A DNA stretch of 64,000 nucleotides. Source: Xylanibacter ruminicola. GTDB lineage: Bacteria > Bacteroidota > Bacteroidia > Bacteroidales > Bacteroidaceae. Below are positions 29,618-39,184 of this stretch, piece after piece; the first letter of the stretch is position 1, and every line of letters starts with the position of its first letter. The position numbers and the translations under genes were made by a program. The notes under the pieces were generated by a model. That model ran no database searches, was not told where the DNA came from, and saw only the letters and a list, made by a program, of their open reading frames with translations. The stretch spans positions 62,001 to 126,000 of the forward strand of contig SUYC01000007.1 of NCBI GenBank assembly GCA_015060625.1, given 5' to 3'.

Positions 29618-30631
29618 ATGGCAAAACAAAGGATTGAATACATTGATGCGATGCGAGGATTTACGATGATTCTCGTGGTATTTGCACATGTTTGTCATTT
29701 CTGTTTGGGCGATTCTAGGATGGGCTATAATGCAGTGTTTATCCTATTTCGATTGCCTTGTTTTTTTATGATTAGTGGGTTGTTGTTTGAGTCTGTGTCC
29801 CAACGTCCGTTTAAGGAGGTCGCTAAACATAAAGCCATGGTTCAACTGTTGCCAACCTTTATATTCCTGCTGATTTTGGCACCGCCACCAGAGTTTTTTC
29901 ATCAGTTGGGTGCGGTTAAAGGCGGATATTGGTTTACTTTTGCATTATTTGAGTTTTTCATTCTCTATATGCTGATGGTTAGGGCTAGTAGGAGGCTGAC
30001 TCCCATATTTGCGATTGCACTAACCTTGGCTTCTTTTATCTATTCACGTTATTATTATAGTATTCGAACGTCGGCAGATGAATGGCTGTTGATGGTTATG
30101 GACTTTCTTGGATTCTTGAGCGTTATCACCTGGCGCTTTTTTATATTCTTCTATTTGGGAACATGGATAAGACGTCACTTTGATGCCTTTATTCGATGGA
30201 CGAGCAAACCTATTGTGATAGGGCTGATAACTGTAGCGTTTTTCTTGATTGCTTCTACATCACATCATGATCATCTACTATTTGAGATTTTTCGATTCTA
30301 TGGTGGTGGCGTCACAGGTATGATTATGGTGTTTACATTCTTCCGCTTGTCTGCTTCGTGGCTTAAGCGATGGCATATTTCAAAGCCCTTGCAATATGTT
30401 GGAACTCGAACACTTGATGTCTATCTGCTGCATTTCTTCTTTTTGCCGCGCTTTTTGATGGCTTATGCAGCCCAATTGGCTGCGTATAATAGCCGTTTCG
30501 TTGAGTTTTGGGTGATACTTGCTGTATCACTCGTTGTGCTGGCGCTAACATTGGCTGCAAGCTATGTTATTCGTCTCAGTCCTTTCTTGGGACATTATCT
30601 GTTTGGGGTAAAGTACGATAAAACGGCCTAA
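29618..30631 (+). CDS. acyltransferase family 3 protein
   Basis: RIEYIDAMRGFTMILVVFAHV; multi-TM. Confidence 0.88.
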   Translation: MAKQRIEYIDAMRGFTMILVVFAHVCHFCLGDSRMGYNAVFILFRLPCFFMISGLLFESVSQRPFKEVAKHKAMVQLLPTFIFLLILAPPPEFFHQLGAVKGGYWFTFALFEFFILYMLMVRASRRLTPIFAIALTLASFIYSRYYYSIRTSADEWLLMVMDFLGFLSVITWRFFIFFYLGTWIRRHFDAFIRWTSKPIVIGLITVAFFLIASTSHHDHLLFEIFRFYGGGVTGMIMVFTFFRLSASWLKRWHISKPLQYVGTRTLDVYLLHFFFLPRFLMAYAAQLAAYNSRFVEFWVILAVSLVVLALTLAASYVIRLSPFLGHYLFGVKYDKTA

Positions 30632-31545
30632 GTCAGATTGTGCCAGGTATAATGCCAAAGTTTGTGCCACCAGTTATGGAAGGTAAAACCGTCACCCATC
30701 ATCACGCCTAGAATATACTGGCCTTCTTCCTCCAATGGCTCAACGGGCATGTGGTTCGTGTCCAAATTAAATATCTCTTTCATCAACCACATGATACCTT
30801 GTGAAAAACGCGTCAATCCTAATTCTTTAATCTCACCATCAATAGTATTTTGTGAGAATTGGAACTGTTTACTTCTGCCATCACCAAAACGGAGTACATA
30901 GAACAGGTCCATGAGGTTGCGCATCTGTAAACGCTTCTCTAAAAATAAGTTATACAGATGAACAATCTGAAGAACAATCGTCATGGCATGCGAGGGTACA
31001 GTCAGTTCGCCTGCTTTGCGAAACATCAGGTCGTTGTTCTGCAACATCCATTTTTCGAGTCGGGTGTTACGTTGAGATGATTTGCCTGCGTGCAGTTCGG
31101 TATGTATGCGTACATTGATGTCGGCCCATTGGTTCAGGTCAACCTGATTCTTATAGCCGAATACATAGAGATCAACCCCCTTGGTATAGCGAAGTGGTTG
31201 TAGCTCACGGTCGTAGAAACGAACCAAGCCAGGTCCAGTAACAACTGATGAACGTAGATGGTGTGAATGTAGCTCTTCTTGTAGCGTAACCAGTCTGCGA
31301 CTCCTGCCGCGATTTTGTTCTTTTGTTTTCTCTGCCTCAGCCATCCAGTCGAGCGATAACTCTTGTGGAGGCACCAGGCCGTAGTCGAATAGTTTGGTGA
31401 TACCATGATAACAGATACCTGTAACAGCGTGACGCTTGGCCAGTTCAAAAAATAACTTCCATTCATGGGGCTCAGGAAAGCGGCTAACACAATCCAACTG
31501 TCCCACAGAAGCTTGCATTAACTCAAAAAATAATTTTCTGATCAT
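30628..31545 (-). CDS. nucleotidyltransferase family protein (PF14907-like)
   Basis: Domain architecture and RYTKGVDLYVF resemble the uncharacterised NTP_transf_5 family. Confidence 0.7.
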   Translation of the reverse strand: MIRKLFFELMQASVGQLDCVSRFPEPHEWKLFFELAKRHAVTGICYHGITKLFDYGLVPPQELSLDWMAEAEKTKEQNRGRSRRLVTLQEELHSHHLRSSVVTGPGLVRFYDRELQPLRYTKGVDLYVFGYKNQVDLNQWADINVRIHTELHAGKSSQRNTRLEKWMLQNNDLMFRKAGELTVPSHAMTIVLQIVHLYNLFLEKRLQMRNLMDLFYVLRFGDGRSKQFQFSQNTIDGEIKELGLTRFSQGIMWLMKEIFNLDTNHMPVEPLEEEGQYILGVMMGDGFTFHNWWHKLWHYTWHNLT

Positions 31546-32288
31546 GATAATAGATTCATGTACTTAATGATAAGCAATGTGATTCCGAGTGCCAATACCG
31601 ATGAGGCGATACAGCCAAGTACGGCGTATAACATCATCGCAAAAGCATTGATGGGGGCAAATCCGCCCAGTAGCATTCCACAGAATAAAAGGGGGAGAGA
31701 GACTAATGCCAATGCAGAAAGGTTGGCGATAGTGGGTGAAAGGATGGCTAACAGACTGGTGCGTATAAAGGGCATCAATGCCTGCCACTGCGAAGCACCA
31801 TTGCCGAGCAGAAAATCATATTGGCCGCGATTGCGCTGCAACATCGTCACAAAATTGTTGATACCTCTTACTAGCATGGATGCTGAATGGCCTAATAGTA
31901 CAGCCATGACTGGTAAAAACCAACGGGCTGATATGTGGTCAATAGGCAGTACTGCTACTAATAGCCATAGTCCAACTAACAGTGTGCCTCCAAAAAGTCC
32001 AGTACTTGCAGGAAACAGATACTGCAAGATGGTGAGTTTGCATTTGGTGATGACAAGGAATCCTGCCCATACAGCCATCACCAAAAGCCATCCTATCGAT
32101 AGCCAGATGTTGTCAACCTTATATACGGCCCACACAATCAGCGAAAAGATAAGTAACTGTATAAACCCTTTCGTTAACGCCGTGGCAAATGGCTTCATGG
32201 AAGGGCGGTCTAACAAATAAAGGGCTCCCAAAGGCAGTATTAATAACAATAGTGCTAAAATGGTATGTAGTATCAATGTTGTAGTCAT
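31542..32288 (-). CDS. ABC transporter permease, FetB/UPF0014-like
   Basis: Multi-TM; MLVRGINNFVTMLQRNRGQYDFLLGNGASQWQAL resembles UPF0014; overlaps the ATPase gene. Confidence 0.75.
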   Translation of the reverse strand: MTTTLILHTILALLLLILPLGALYLLDRPSMKPFATALTKGFIQLLIFSLIVWAVYKVDNIWLSIGWLLVMAVWAGFLVITKCKLTILQYLFPASTGLFGGTLLVGLWLLVAVLPIDHISARWFLPVMAVLLGHSASMLVRGINNFVTMLQRNRGQYDFLLGNGASQWQALMPFIRTSLLAILSPTIANLSALALVSLPLLFCGMLLGGFAPINAFAMMLYAVLGCIASSVLALGITLLIIKYMNLLS

Positions 32289-32905
32289 ATCTGAAACTGG
32301 TTTAAATCAATTACATGATGGGCATATGCTATGAGTTGCGGGTTTCTGCTGGCAATCAATACGCATTTGCCTTGCGCTGCTTGCTGTTGGAGCAACTGCA
32401 GCATCTGGGGTGTTAGCTCTGGTGAGAGATGCGATGCCGGTTCGTCTGCTACCAGAATAGGTTTGTCTGTCGCATCTGCTATAGTGATACTCGCTAAACG
32501 GAGCACCTCTTCAGGGGATAACGGCTCTGTCTCAGGCATTTCTGCTATTGATGGCAACTCGCCATTCCAAACACCGTACTCGTCGGGTTCAACCTGCATG
32601 GGTTGTGGTTGGTATAGCTGATTGCGTAACAGGTGGATATGCTGAGGCAGGTAGCACATAATCTTACGAAATGCAGGGGCCGATTGAACAGTTAGCAGTT
32701 CTCCGTCAACACTCACAAATCCTTCGGTGACAGGCAGAAATCCCATCAGCGTACGCAGAAAGGTGGTCTTACCCGAACCTTCTGGACCCGTGATGCAAGT
32801 AATCTTTCCGTCGTTAGCTATAAAGGACAAGTTCTTAACCAAAACTTTCCCAGGAACGGCTATTGTAGCGTCTTTAACCTCTAACATAATAAATTGTTTG
32901 TGCAA
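32285..32905 (-). CDS. ABC transporter ATP-binding protein
   Basis: Walker A GPEGSGKTTF; Walker B-like ILVADEP. Confidence 0.85.
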   Translation of the reverse strand: MHKQFIMLEVKDATIAVPGKVLVKNLSFIANDGKITCITGPEGSGKTTFLRTLMGFLPVTEGFVSVDGELLTVQSAPAFRKIMCYLPQHIHLLRNQLYQPQPMQVEPDEYGVWNGELPSIAEMPETEPLSPEEVLRLASITIADATDKPILVADEPASHLSPELTPQMLQLLQQQAAQGKCVLIASRNPQLIAYAHHVIDLNQFQI

Positions 32906-32971
32906 AAATACAAAAAAATCTCATCATGCCATCAGTTATTACTCATTTTTTTGTAACTTTGCGCCAAAATT

Positions 32972-34003
32972 ATGAGCATCGAAAAAAATAACTCAAAAAA
33001 ACAGTGGCGACTACCTGCAGAATGGGAGCCACAATCTATGGTGCAGCTAACATGGCCGCATGCAAAAACAGACTGGGCACCCATGCTCGATGAAATCACT
33101 GAGACTTACAAGGAAATGGCTGCCGCCATCTCAAGTCGCGAGGATCTTTTGGTCGTCGCCCCCGAAAGCTTTGACTCAACTCTCACTTCTCACCTCTCAC
33201 TTCTCACCTCGAACGACACTTGGGCGCGCGACCATGGTTTCATCACATTGATCGATGATCAAGGCAATGCCCGTTTATTGGATTTCTGTTTCAATGGTTG
33301 GGGTGAAAAGTTCGCCGCCAATCTTGATAATGCCATTAATAGGCATCTATTCGATGAGGGTAAAGTTCAGGGCGAATATGTAGATTGCTTGGATTTCGTG
33401 CTCGAAGGGGGCTCGATTGAGAGTGATGGTCAGGGTACCGTCTTTACCACCTCTTGCTGTTTGTTGGCTCCTCATCGTAATCAGCCGATGACGAAAGCTG
33501 AGATCGAGGCACGACTGAAGCGCGACCTTTGTGCTGAACGTGTGGTTTGGATCGACTATGGGCATCTGGTTGGTGATGATACCGATGGGCATATTGACAC
33601 CTTGGTACGCATTGCACCCAACGACACCTTATTATATATAGGGTGTGATGATGAGACTGATGAGCATTACGAAGATTTGAAGAAGATGGAGGAACAGCTC
33701 AAAACCTTCCGTACCATGGCTGGTAAACCATATAATTTGGTTAAGTTGCCTATGTCACGACCAATTTTTGATGAAGGCGAACGACTGCCTGCCACCTATG
33801 CAAATTATTTGATTATGAATGGTGCTGTTTTGGTGCCTACTTATAACCAGCCTGATCTTGATGCTGAGGCTATGAGATTGATAGGTGAGGCTCACGAGGG
33901 TAGAGAGGTTGTAGGCATCGATTGTAGAAGCATTATTAAGCAGCATGGTTCACTCCATTGTTGCACGATGCAATACCCAGCAGTAGTGAATAGTGAAAAG
34001 TGA
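32972..34003 (+). CDS. aguA: agmatine deiminase
   Basis: RLPAEWEPQSMVQLTWPH, NDTWARDHG, VLEGGSIESDGQGT, HGSLHCCTMQYP (catalytic Cys region). Confidence 0.95.
   Translation: MSIEKNNSKKQWRLPAEWEPQSMVQLTWPHAKTDWAPMLDEITETYKEMAAAISSREDLLVVAPESFDSTLTSHLSLLTSNDTWARDHGFITLIDDQGNARLLDFCFNGWGEKFAANLDNAINRHLFDEGKVQGEYVDCLDFVLEGGSIESDGQGTVFTTSCCLLAPHRNQPMTKAEIEARLKRDLCAERVVWIDYGHLVGDDTDGHIDTLVRIAPNDTLLYIGCDDETDEHYEDLKKMEEQLKTFRTMAGKPYNLVKLPMSRPIFDEGERLPATYANYLIMNGAVLVPTYNQPDLDAEAMRLIGEAHEGREVVGIDCRSIIKQHGSLHCCTMQYPAVVNSEK
33181..33208. repeat. 7-bp tandem repeat (TCTCACY)x4 inside aguA
   Basis: TCTCACT TCTCACC TCTCACT TCTCACC. Confidence 0.95.
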
Positions 34004-34005
34004 AG
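33985..34005. repeat. 7-bp tandem repeat AGTGAAN x3 over the aguA stop codon
   Basis: AGTGAAT AGTGAAA AGTGAAG. Confidence 0.9.
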
Positions 34006-34012
34006 ATAAAAT

Positions 34013-34897
34013 ATGAAGGAGTTAAGAGTAGGTTTTTTGCAGCAGCATAATACTGCTGACACCAAGGACAATATTCTGAGATTAGGCGAGGGTATTGCCG
34101 ATCTGGCAAAACGTGGTGCACAACTTATTGTACTGCAGGAGTTGCATAATACACTTTACTTCTGTCAGACGGAAGATGTGGATCTGTTCGATTTGGCCGA
34201 GACTATTCCTGGTCCATCTACCAAGTTTTACTGTGAGTTAGCAAAGAAACATGGCGTTGTTATCGTGGCTTCGTTGTTCGAGAAACGTGCGCCTGGTTTA
34301 TACCATAATACAGCTGTTGTCATCGAGAGCAATGGTGAGATTGCTGGTAAGTACCGTAAGATGCATATTCCCGATGATCCTGCTTATTACGAGAAATTCT
34401 ACTTTACGCCTGGTGATTTGGGATTCCATCCTATTCAAACATCGGTAGGCAAATTGGGCGTATTGGTTTGTTGGGATCAGTGGTACCCAGAGGCTGCCCG
34501 ACTGATGGCAATGCAAGGTGCCGAGATGTTAATCTATCCCACAGCTATTGGCTATGCCGAGAACGATACTCCCGAAGAGCAGCAGCGCCAACGTATGGCT
34601 TGGCAGACGGTGATGCGTGGTCATGCAGTGGCTAATGGTCTCCCTGTTGTTGCTGTTAATCGCGTGGGATTCGAACCCGATCCTTCTGGTCAGACAGGTG
34701 GCATCCAGTTCTGGGGAACCTCGTTTGTGGCAGGTCCTCAGGGTGAGATTATCTATGAAGCTTCAACAGATGATGAAGAGAGCATCATCGTAGAGATGGA
34801 TATGGATCGCTCAGAACAGGTGCGCCGTTGGTGGCCATTCCTTCGCGATCGTCGTATCGATGCCTACGGAGATATAACTAAGCGCTTCATCGACTAA
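34013..34897 (+). CDS. aguB: N-carbamoylputrescine amidohydrolase (nitrilase superfamily)
   Basis: LRVGFLQQHNTADTKDNI, KYRKMHIPDDPAYYEKFYFTPGD, LGVLVCWDQWYPEAARLMA. Confidence 0.95.
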   Translation: MKELRVGFLQQHNTADTKDNILRLGEGIADLAKRGAQLIVLQELHNTLYFCQTEDVDLFDLAETIPGPSTKFYCELAKKHGVVIVASLFEKRAPGLYHNTAVVIESNGEIAGKYRKMHIPDDPAYYEKFYFTPGDLGFHPIQTSVGKLGVLVCWDQWYPEAARLMAMQGAEMLIYPTAIGYAENDTPEEQQRQRMAWQTVMRGHAVANGLPVVAVNRVGFEPDPSGQTGGIQFWGTSFVAGPQGEIIYEASTDDEESIIVEMDMDRSEQVRRWWPFLRDRRIDAYGDITKRFID

Positions 34898-34940
34898 AGG
34901 TAAAAAGGTAAAAAAGTAAAAAGGTAAAAGGATAAAAAAT
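34896..34940. repeat. A-rich (GG)TAAAA(A) tandem repeat at a gene junction
   Basis: AAAGGTAAAAAGGTAAAAAAGTAAAAAGGTAAAAGGATAAAAAAT between aguB and glnN. Confidence 0.9.
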
Positions 34941-34948
34941 ATAAGACA

Positions 34949-37141
34949 ATGTCAAATCAGCTTAGATTTCAGGTTGTAGAAGAAGCTTTTAAGAAAAAAG
35001 CTGTAGAGGTGAAAATGCCAGCAGAGCGTCCCTCAGAGTATTTCGGCAAGTTTGTGTTCACTCGTGAGAAGATGTATAAGTATCTTCCTATCACAGTGTA
35101 CAACAAACTGATTGATGTCATAGATAATGGCGCTCGTTTGGATCGTTCGATTGCCGACGAAGTAGCCGAAGGTATGAAAAAATGGGCACAGGAAATGGGG
35201 GCAACCCATTATACCCACTGGTTTCAGCCTTTGACAGAGGGCACTGCCGAGAAGCACGATGCTTTTGTAGAGCACGATGGCAAGGGTGGTATGGTCGAGA
35301 AGTTCAGTGGCAAACTGCTGGTTCAGCAGGAACCTGATGCTTCAAGTTTCCCTAATGGTGGTATCCGTAATACTTTCGAGGCTCGTGGCTATTCTGCTTG
35401 GGATCCTACATCACCCGTATTCATTATCGACGATACACTCTGTATCCCAACAATCTTTATTGCTTATACTGGCGAGGCACTCGACTATAAGGCACCATTG
35501 CTGCGTTCGCTCCATGCTGTTAATAAGGCAGCTACAGATGTATGTCAGTATTTCTATGACGATGTAACTAAGGTACAGGTAAACTTAGGTTGGGAGCAGG
35601 AGTACTTCCTGGTTGACGAGGGCTTGTATTCGGCCCGTCCCGACCTGATGCTCACTGGTCGCACTTTGATGGGGCACGAGAGTGCCAAGAATCAGCAGAT
35701 GGACGACCACTATTTCGGAACCATTCCCGATCGCGTGCAGGCCTTTATGAAAGATTTGGAGATTCAGGCCTATGAGTTGGCAATCCCTTGCAAGACCCGC
35801 CATAACGAGGTGGCCCCCAACCAGTTTGAGTTGGCACCTATCTTCGAGGAGTGTAACTTGGCTGTCGATCACAACATGCTGTTGATGTCGCTGATGAAGA
35901 AGGTGGCACGCAAGCATGGCTTCCGCGTGTTACTGCACGAAAAGCCTTTCGACGGTATCAATGGTAGTGGTAAGCATAACAACTGGAGTCTTTCTACTGA
36001 TAGCGGTGTACTGCTTCATGCCCCTGGTAAAACACCAGAGGAGAACCTTCGTTTTGTAACATTCATTGTCGAAACGTTGATGGCAGTTTATAAGCACAAC
36101 GGATTACTTAAAGCTTCGATTGTAAGTGCTACTAACGCTCATCGTCTGGGTGGCAACGAGGCACCTCCTGCTATTATCAGTTCATTCCTGGGCAAACAGC
36201 TCACAGAGTTGCTCGATCATATCGAACTCTCTGATAAGGATGATCTCTTCAATATTAAGGGCAAGCAGGGTATGGAGATTGATATCCCACAGATTCCTGA
36301 TCTGATTATCGATAATACCGACCGTAACCGCACGTCGCCATTTGCCTTTACAGGTAATCGCTTCGAGTTCCGTGCACCAGGTTCGTCGTCAAACTGTGCA
36401 TCGGCTATGATTGCACTTAACTCGGCTGTTGCTGAGGCTTTGCAGAATTTTAAGCAGCGTGTGGACAAGCGTATTGCTAAAGGCGATAGCCGCCTCTCTG
36501 CAATTGTTGATATCCTGCGCGAGGATATTAAGACCTGCAAACCTATCCGTTTCGATGGTAATGGCTATAGCGACGAGTGGGTTAGCGAGGCTGCTAAGCG
36601 AGGCTTGGATGTAGAGAAATCGACACCGAAGATTATCGAGCACTATCTCGACAAGGACAGCGTGAAGATGTTTGAGTCGGTTAAGGTGATGAATCGTAAA
36701 GAGTTAGAGGCTCGTAACGAAGTGAAGTGGGAGACATATGTGAAGACTGTTCAGATTGAGGCTCGTGTGATGGGTGACCTGTCGATGAATCATATCATCC
36801 CAGTGAGCACACACTATCAGAGTCAGCTCATTAAGAATGTGCAAGGTATGAAGGATGTATTTGACAAGTCCGAGGCAGAGCGCTTGTCTGCTCGTAACAT
36901 GAAACTGATTAAGGAGATTGCCGAGCGCACAGAGCGCATCGAGCAGTTGGTTGATGATCTGACCGAGGCTCGTCGTGTGGCTAACCGCATCTATAATATT
37001 CATGAGCGTGCTCTGAAATATCATGATACCGTATGTCCAACAATGGCTGCCATCCGTTATGAGATCGACCATCTTGAGATGATTGTTGAGGACGGTCTGT
37101 GGTCGCTGCCTAAATATCGTGAGTTGTTATTTATCAGATAA
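34949..37141 (+). CDS. glnN: glutamine synthetase type III
   Basis: 730 aa; GWEQEYFLVD, GSGKHNNWSLST, NRTSPFAFTGNRFEFRAPGSS, typical of GSIII. Confidence 0.95.
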   Translation: MSNQLRFQVVEEAFKKKAVEVKMPAERPSEYFGKFVFTREKMYKYLPITVYNKLIDVIDNGARLDRSIADEVAEGMKKWAQEMGATHYTHWFQPLTEGTAEKHDAFVEHDGKGGMVEKFSGKLLVQQEPDASSFPNGGIRNTFEARGYSAWDPTSPVFIIDDTLCIPTIFIAYTGEALDYKAPLLRSLHAVNKAATDVCQYFYDDVTKVQVNLGWEQEYFLVDEGLYSARPDLMLTGRTLMGHESAKNQQMDDHYFGTIPDRVQAFMKDLEIQAYELAIPCKTRHNEVAPNQFELAPIFEECNLAVDHNMLLMSLMKKVARKHGFRVLLHEKPFDGINGSGKHNNWSLSTDSGVLLHAPGKTPEENLRFVTFIVETLMAVYKHNGLLKASIVSATNAHRLGGNEAPPAIISSFLGKQLTELLDHIELSDKDDLFNIKGKQGMEIDIPQIPDLIIDNTDRNRTSPFAFTGNRFEFRAPGSSSNCASAMIALNSAVAEALQNFKQRVDKRIAKGDSRLSAIVDILREDIKTCKPIRFDGNGYSDEWVSEAAKRGLDVEKSTPKIIEHYLDKDSVKMFESVKVMNRKELEARNEVKWETYVKTVQIEARVMGDLSMNHIIPVSTHYQSQLIKNVQGMKDVFDKSEAERLSARNMKLIKEIAERTERIEQLVDDLTEARRVANRIYNIHERALKYHDTVCPTMAAIRYEIDHLEMIVEDGLWSLPKYRELLFIR

Positions 37142-37156
37142 GTAAATCGCACAAAA

Positions 37157-39154
37157 ATGAAGAAACTCTTAACTATATGGATGCTCATGGTTGCTGTTGT
37201 ATCAGCCAAGGCCCAAATGATGGATCCAGTGCACTTCACCACTCAGATAAAGGATCTGAAGAATGGTGAGGCAGAACTGGTATTTAAGGCAACGATTGAT
37301 GCTGGTTGGCATGTCTATTCTACCGGCTTGGGCAATGATGGTCCTATTTCGGCCACGTTCAATTCTGTAAAGATGGATGGCGCTCAGCCAGTTGGAAAAT
37401 TGCAGGCTCGTGGTAAGGAAATCAAACAGCATGATAAACTCTTCGGGATGGAAGTGCGGTATTTTGAGAACGCAGTCACTTTTGTACAGAAGATTAAGTT
37501 TACCAAAGCCAAGTATGATATCGAGTGCTATGTGGAGTATGGCGCTTGTAATGATCAGGCTTGTCTGCCGCCATCAGAGGCATCACTGAAAGCCAGCGGA
37601 ACTGCTAGCCAGTCTCAGGCTGAGGTCCTGCCTGAGCAGCAGCCGACATCGGCTGCTGATACAACTAGCCAAACTAGCACAACTAGCCCCACTAGTAATA
37701 CTAGCCTGGCTAGAACTGATAGCCAGGCTAGCAGCTTGCTTTGGGCGCCAGTCATCTCTGAGCTTCAGACTTTTAATGGCAACTCAGCTCCTACCGAGAA
37801 TATGGCCCTGTGGCTGATATTTATCGAGGGTTTATTAGGTGGTTTTATCGCCTTGTTCACACCTTGTGTATGGCCCATCATACCGATGACGGTGTCGTTC
37901 TTTCTTAAACGTAATAAGGATCGTGCCAAGGCTATCCGCGAGGCCACTACTTATGGTGCAAGCATCGTGGTTATCTATGTGCTGTTAGGTTTGGCAGTAA
38001 CCTTGCTGTTTGGTGCAAGTGCGCTGAATGCTTTGGCCACCAATGCAGTATTCAACATTTTCTTCTGTTTGTTGTTGGTGGTATTTGCTGCTTCGTTCTT
38101 AGGAGCATTCGAAATCACCTTACCTGCATCATGGTCAACCAAGATTGACGAGAAATCTGAGAGTACCACTGGTTTGCTGAGCATTTTCCTGATGGCCTTT
38201 ACTTTGGCTTTGGTGTCGTTCTCTTGTACAGGTCCTATCATTGGTTTCCTGCTGGTGGCTGTTTCAACTCAAGGCAGTATCGTGGCACCAACCGTTGGCA
38301 TGTTGGGCTTTGCCATCGCTTTGGCCATTCCCTTCACCTTGTTTGCCATGTTCCCGTCGTTACTCAAGTCGGCTCCCAAGTCGGGTGGTTGGATGAATGC
38401 GATTAAGGTAACACTTGGTTTCATTGAATTAGCTTTTGCACTCAAGTTCCTGAGTGTGGCCGACTTGGCATACGGTTGGCATATTCTTGATCGTGAGGTG
38501 TTCTTGTCGTTGTGGATTGTAATCTTTGGTTTGCTGGGTGCTTATCTGCTGGGATGGCTCAAGTTCCCGCACGACGATGATAAGCATCGTACCAATGTGC
38601 CGCAGTTCTTCTTGGCTATGGCATCGTTGGCTTTTACCATTTATATGATTCCTGGTTTGTGGGGCGCACCTTTGAAAGCTATATCTGCTTTCGCTCCTCC
38701 GATGAGTACACAAGACTTTAATCTGCAGAAAACGGTGACCGAAGCCAAATACAAGGATTACGAACAGGGCATGGCTGCAGCCAAGGCTGAGCATAAGCCG
38801 GTTATCATCGACTTTACTGGATTTGGTTGTGTAAACTGCCGTAAGATGGAAGCTGCGGTGTGGAGTGATCCTCAGGTCGCTGATATCCTGAATAATAAGT
38901 ATATCTTGATATCACTTTATGTAGATGATAAGACTCCATTGGCCGAACCTGTCGAGGTGGAGGAGAACGGACAGAAACGTACCTTGCGTACTGTGGGTGA
39001 TAAGTGGAGTTATCTGCAGCGCGTCAAGTTCGGTGCTAATGCCCAACCGTTCTATGTGCTATTAAACGAAGAAGGCCACCCGCTAGCGGGCAGCCGTTCT
39101 TACGATGAGGATATTCAAGGTTATATTGAATTCTTGAATAAAGGTCTGAAATAA
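37157..39154 (+). CDS. dsbD: thiol:disulfide interchange protein DsbD-like (cytochrome c biogenesis TM domain plus thioredoxin fold)
   Basis: Signal peptide, DsbD alpha-like domain, FTPCVWPIIPMTVSFF TM domain, C-terminal DFTGFGCVNCRKME. Confidence 0.9.
   Translation: MKKLLTIWMLMVAVVSAKAQMMDPVHFTTQIKDLKNGEAELVFKATIDAGWHVYSTGLGNDGPISATFNSVKMDGAQPVGKLQARGKEIKQHDKLFGMEVRYFENAVTFVQKIKFTKAKYDIECYVEYGACNDQACLPPSEASLKASGTASQSQAEVLPEQQPTSAADTTSQTSTTSPTSNTSLARTDSQASSLLWAPVISELQTFNGNSAPTENMALWLIFIEGLLGGFIALFTPCVWPIIPMTVSFFLKRNKDRAKAIREATTYGASIVVIYVLLGLAVTLLFGASALNALATNAVFNIFFCLLLVVFAASFLGAFEITLPASWSTKIDEKSESTTGLLSIFLMAFTLALVSFSCTGPIIGFLLVAVSTQGSIVAPTVGMLGFAIALAIPFTLFAMFPSLLKSAPKSGGWMNAIKVTLGFIELAFALKFLSVADLAYGWHILDREVFLSLWIVIFGLLGAYLLGWLKFPHDDDKHRTNVPQFFLAMASLAFTIYMIPGLWGAPLKAISAFAPPMSTQDFNLQKTVTEAKYKDYEQGMAAAKAEHKPVIIDFTGFGCVNCRKMEAAVWSDPQVADILNNKYILISLYVDDKTPLAEPVEVEENGQKRTLRTVGDKWSYLQRVKFGANAQPFYVLLNEEGHPLAGSRSYDEDIQGYIEFLNKGLK
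37665..37731. repeat. 9-bp periodic CTAG array inside the dsbD-like gene
   Basis: CTAG at 37665, 37674, 37683, 37692, 37701, 37710, ATAG at 37719, CTAG at 37728. Confidence 0.97.
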
Positions 39155-39184
39155 AAAATCCCCGCCAACCGGCGGGGATTTTTA
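39154..39184. terminator. bidirectional Rho-independent terminator between dsbD and valS
   Basis: AAAAATCCCCGCC-AACC-GGCGGGGATTTTT perfect hairpin. Confidence 0.95.

Noticed and set aside
37605-37608. Isolated CTAG in dsbD as part of the main array
   Set aside because: It is 60 bp from the first array unit, not a multiple of 9, so it is out of register.
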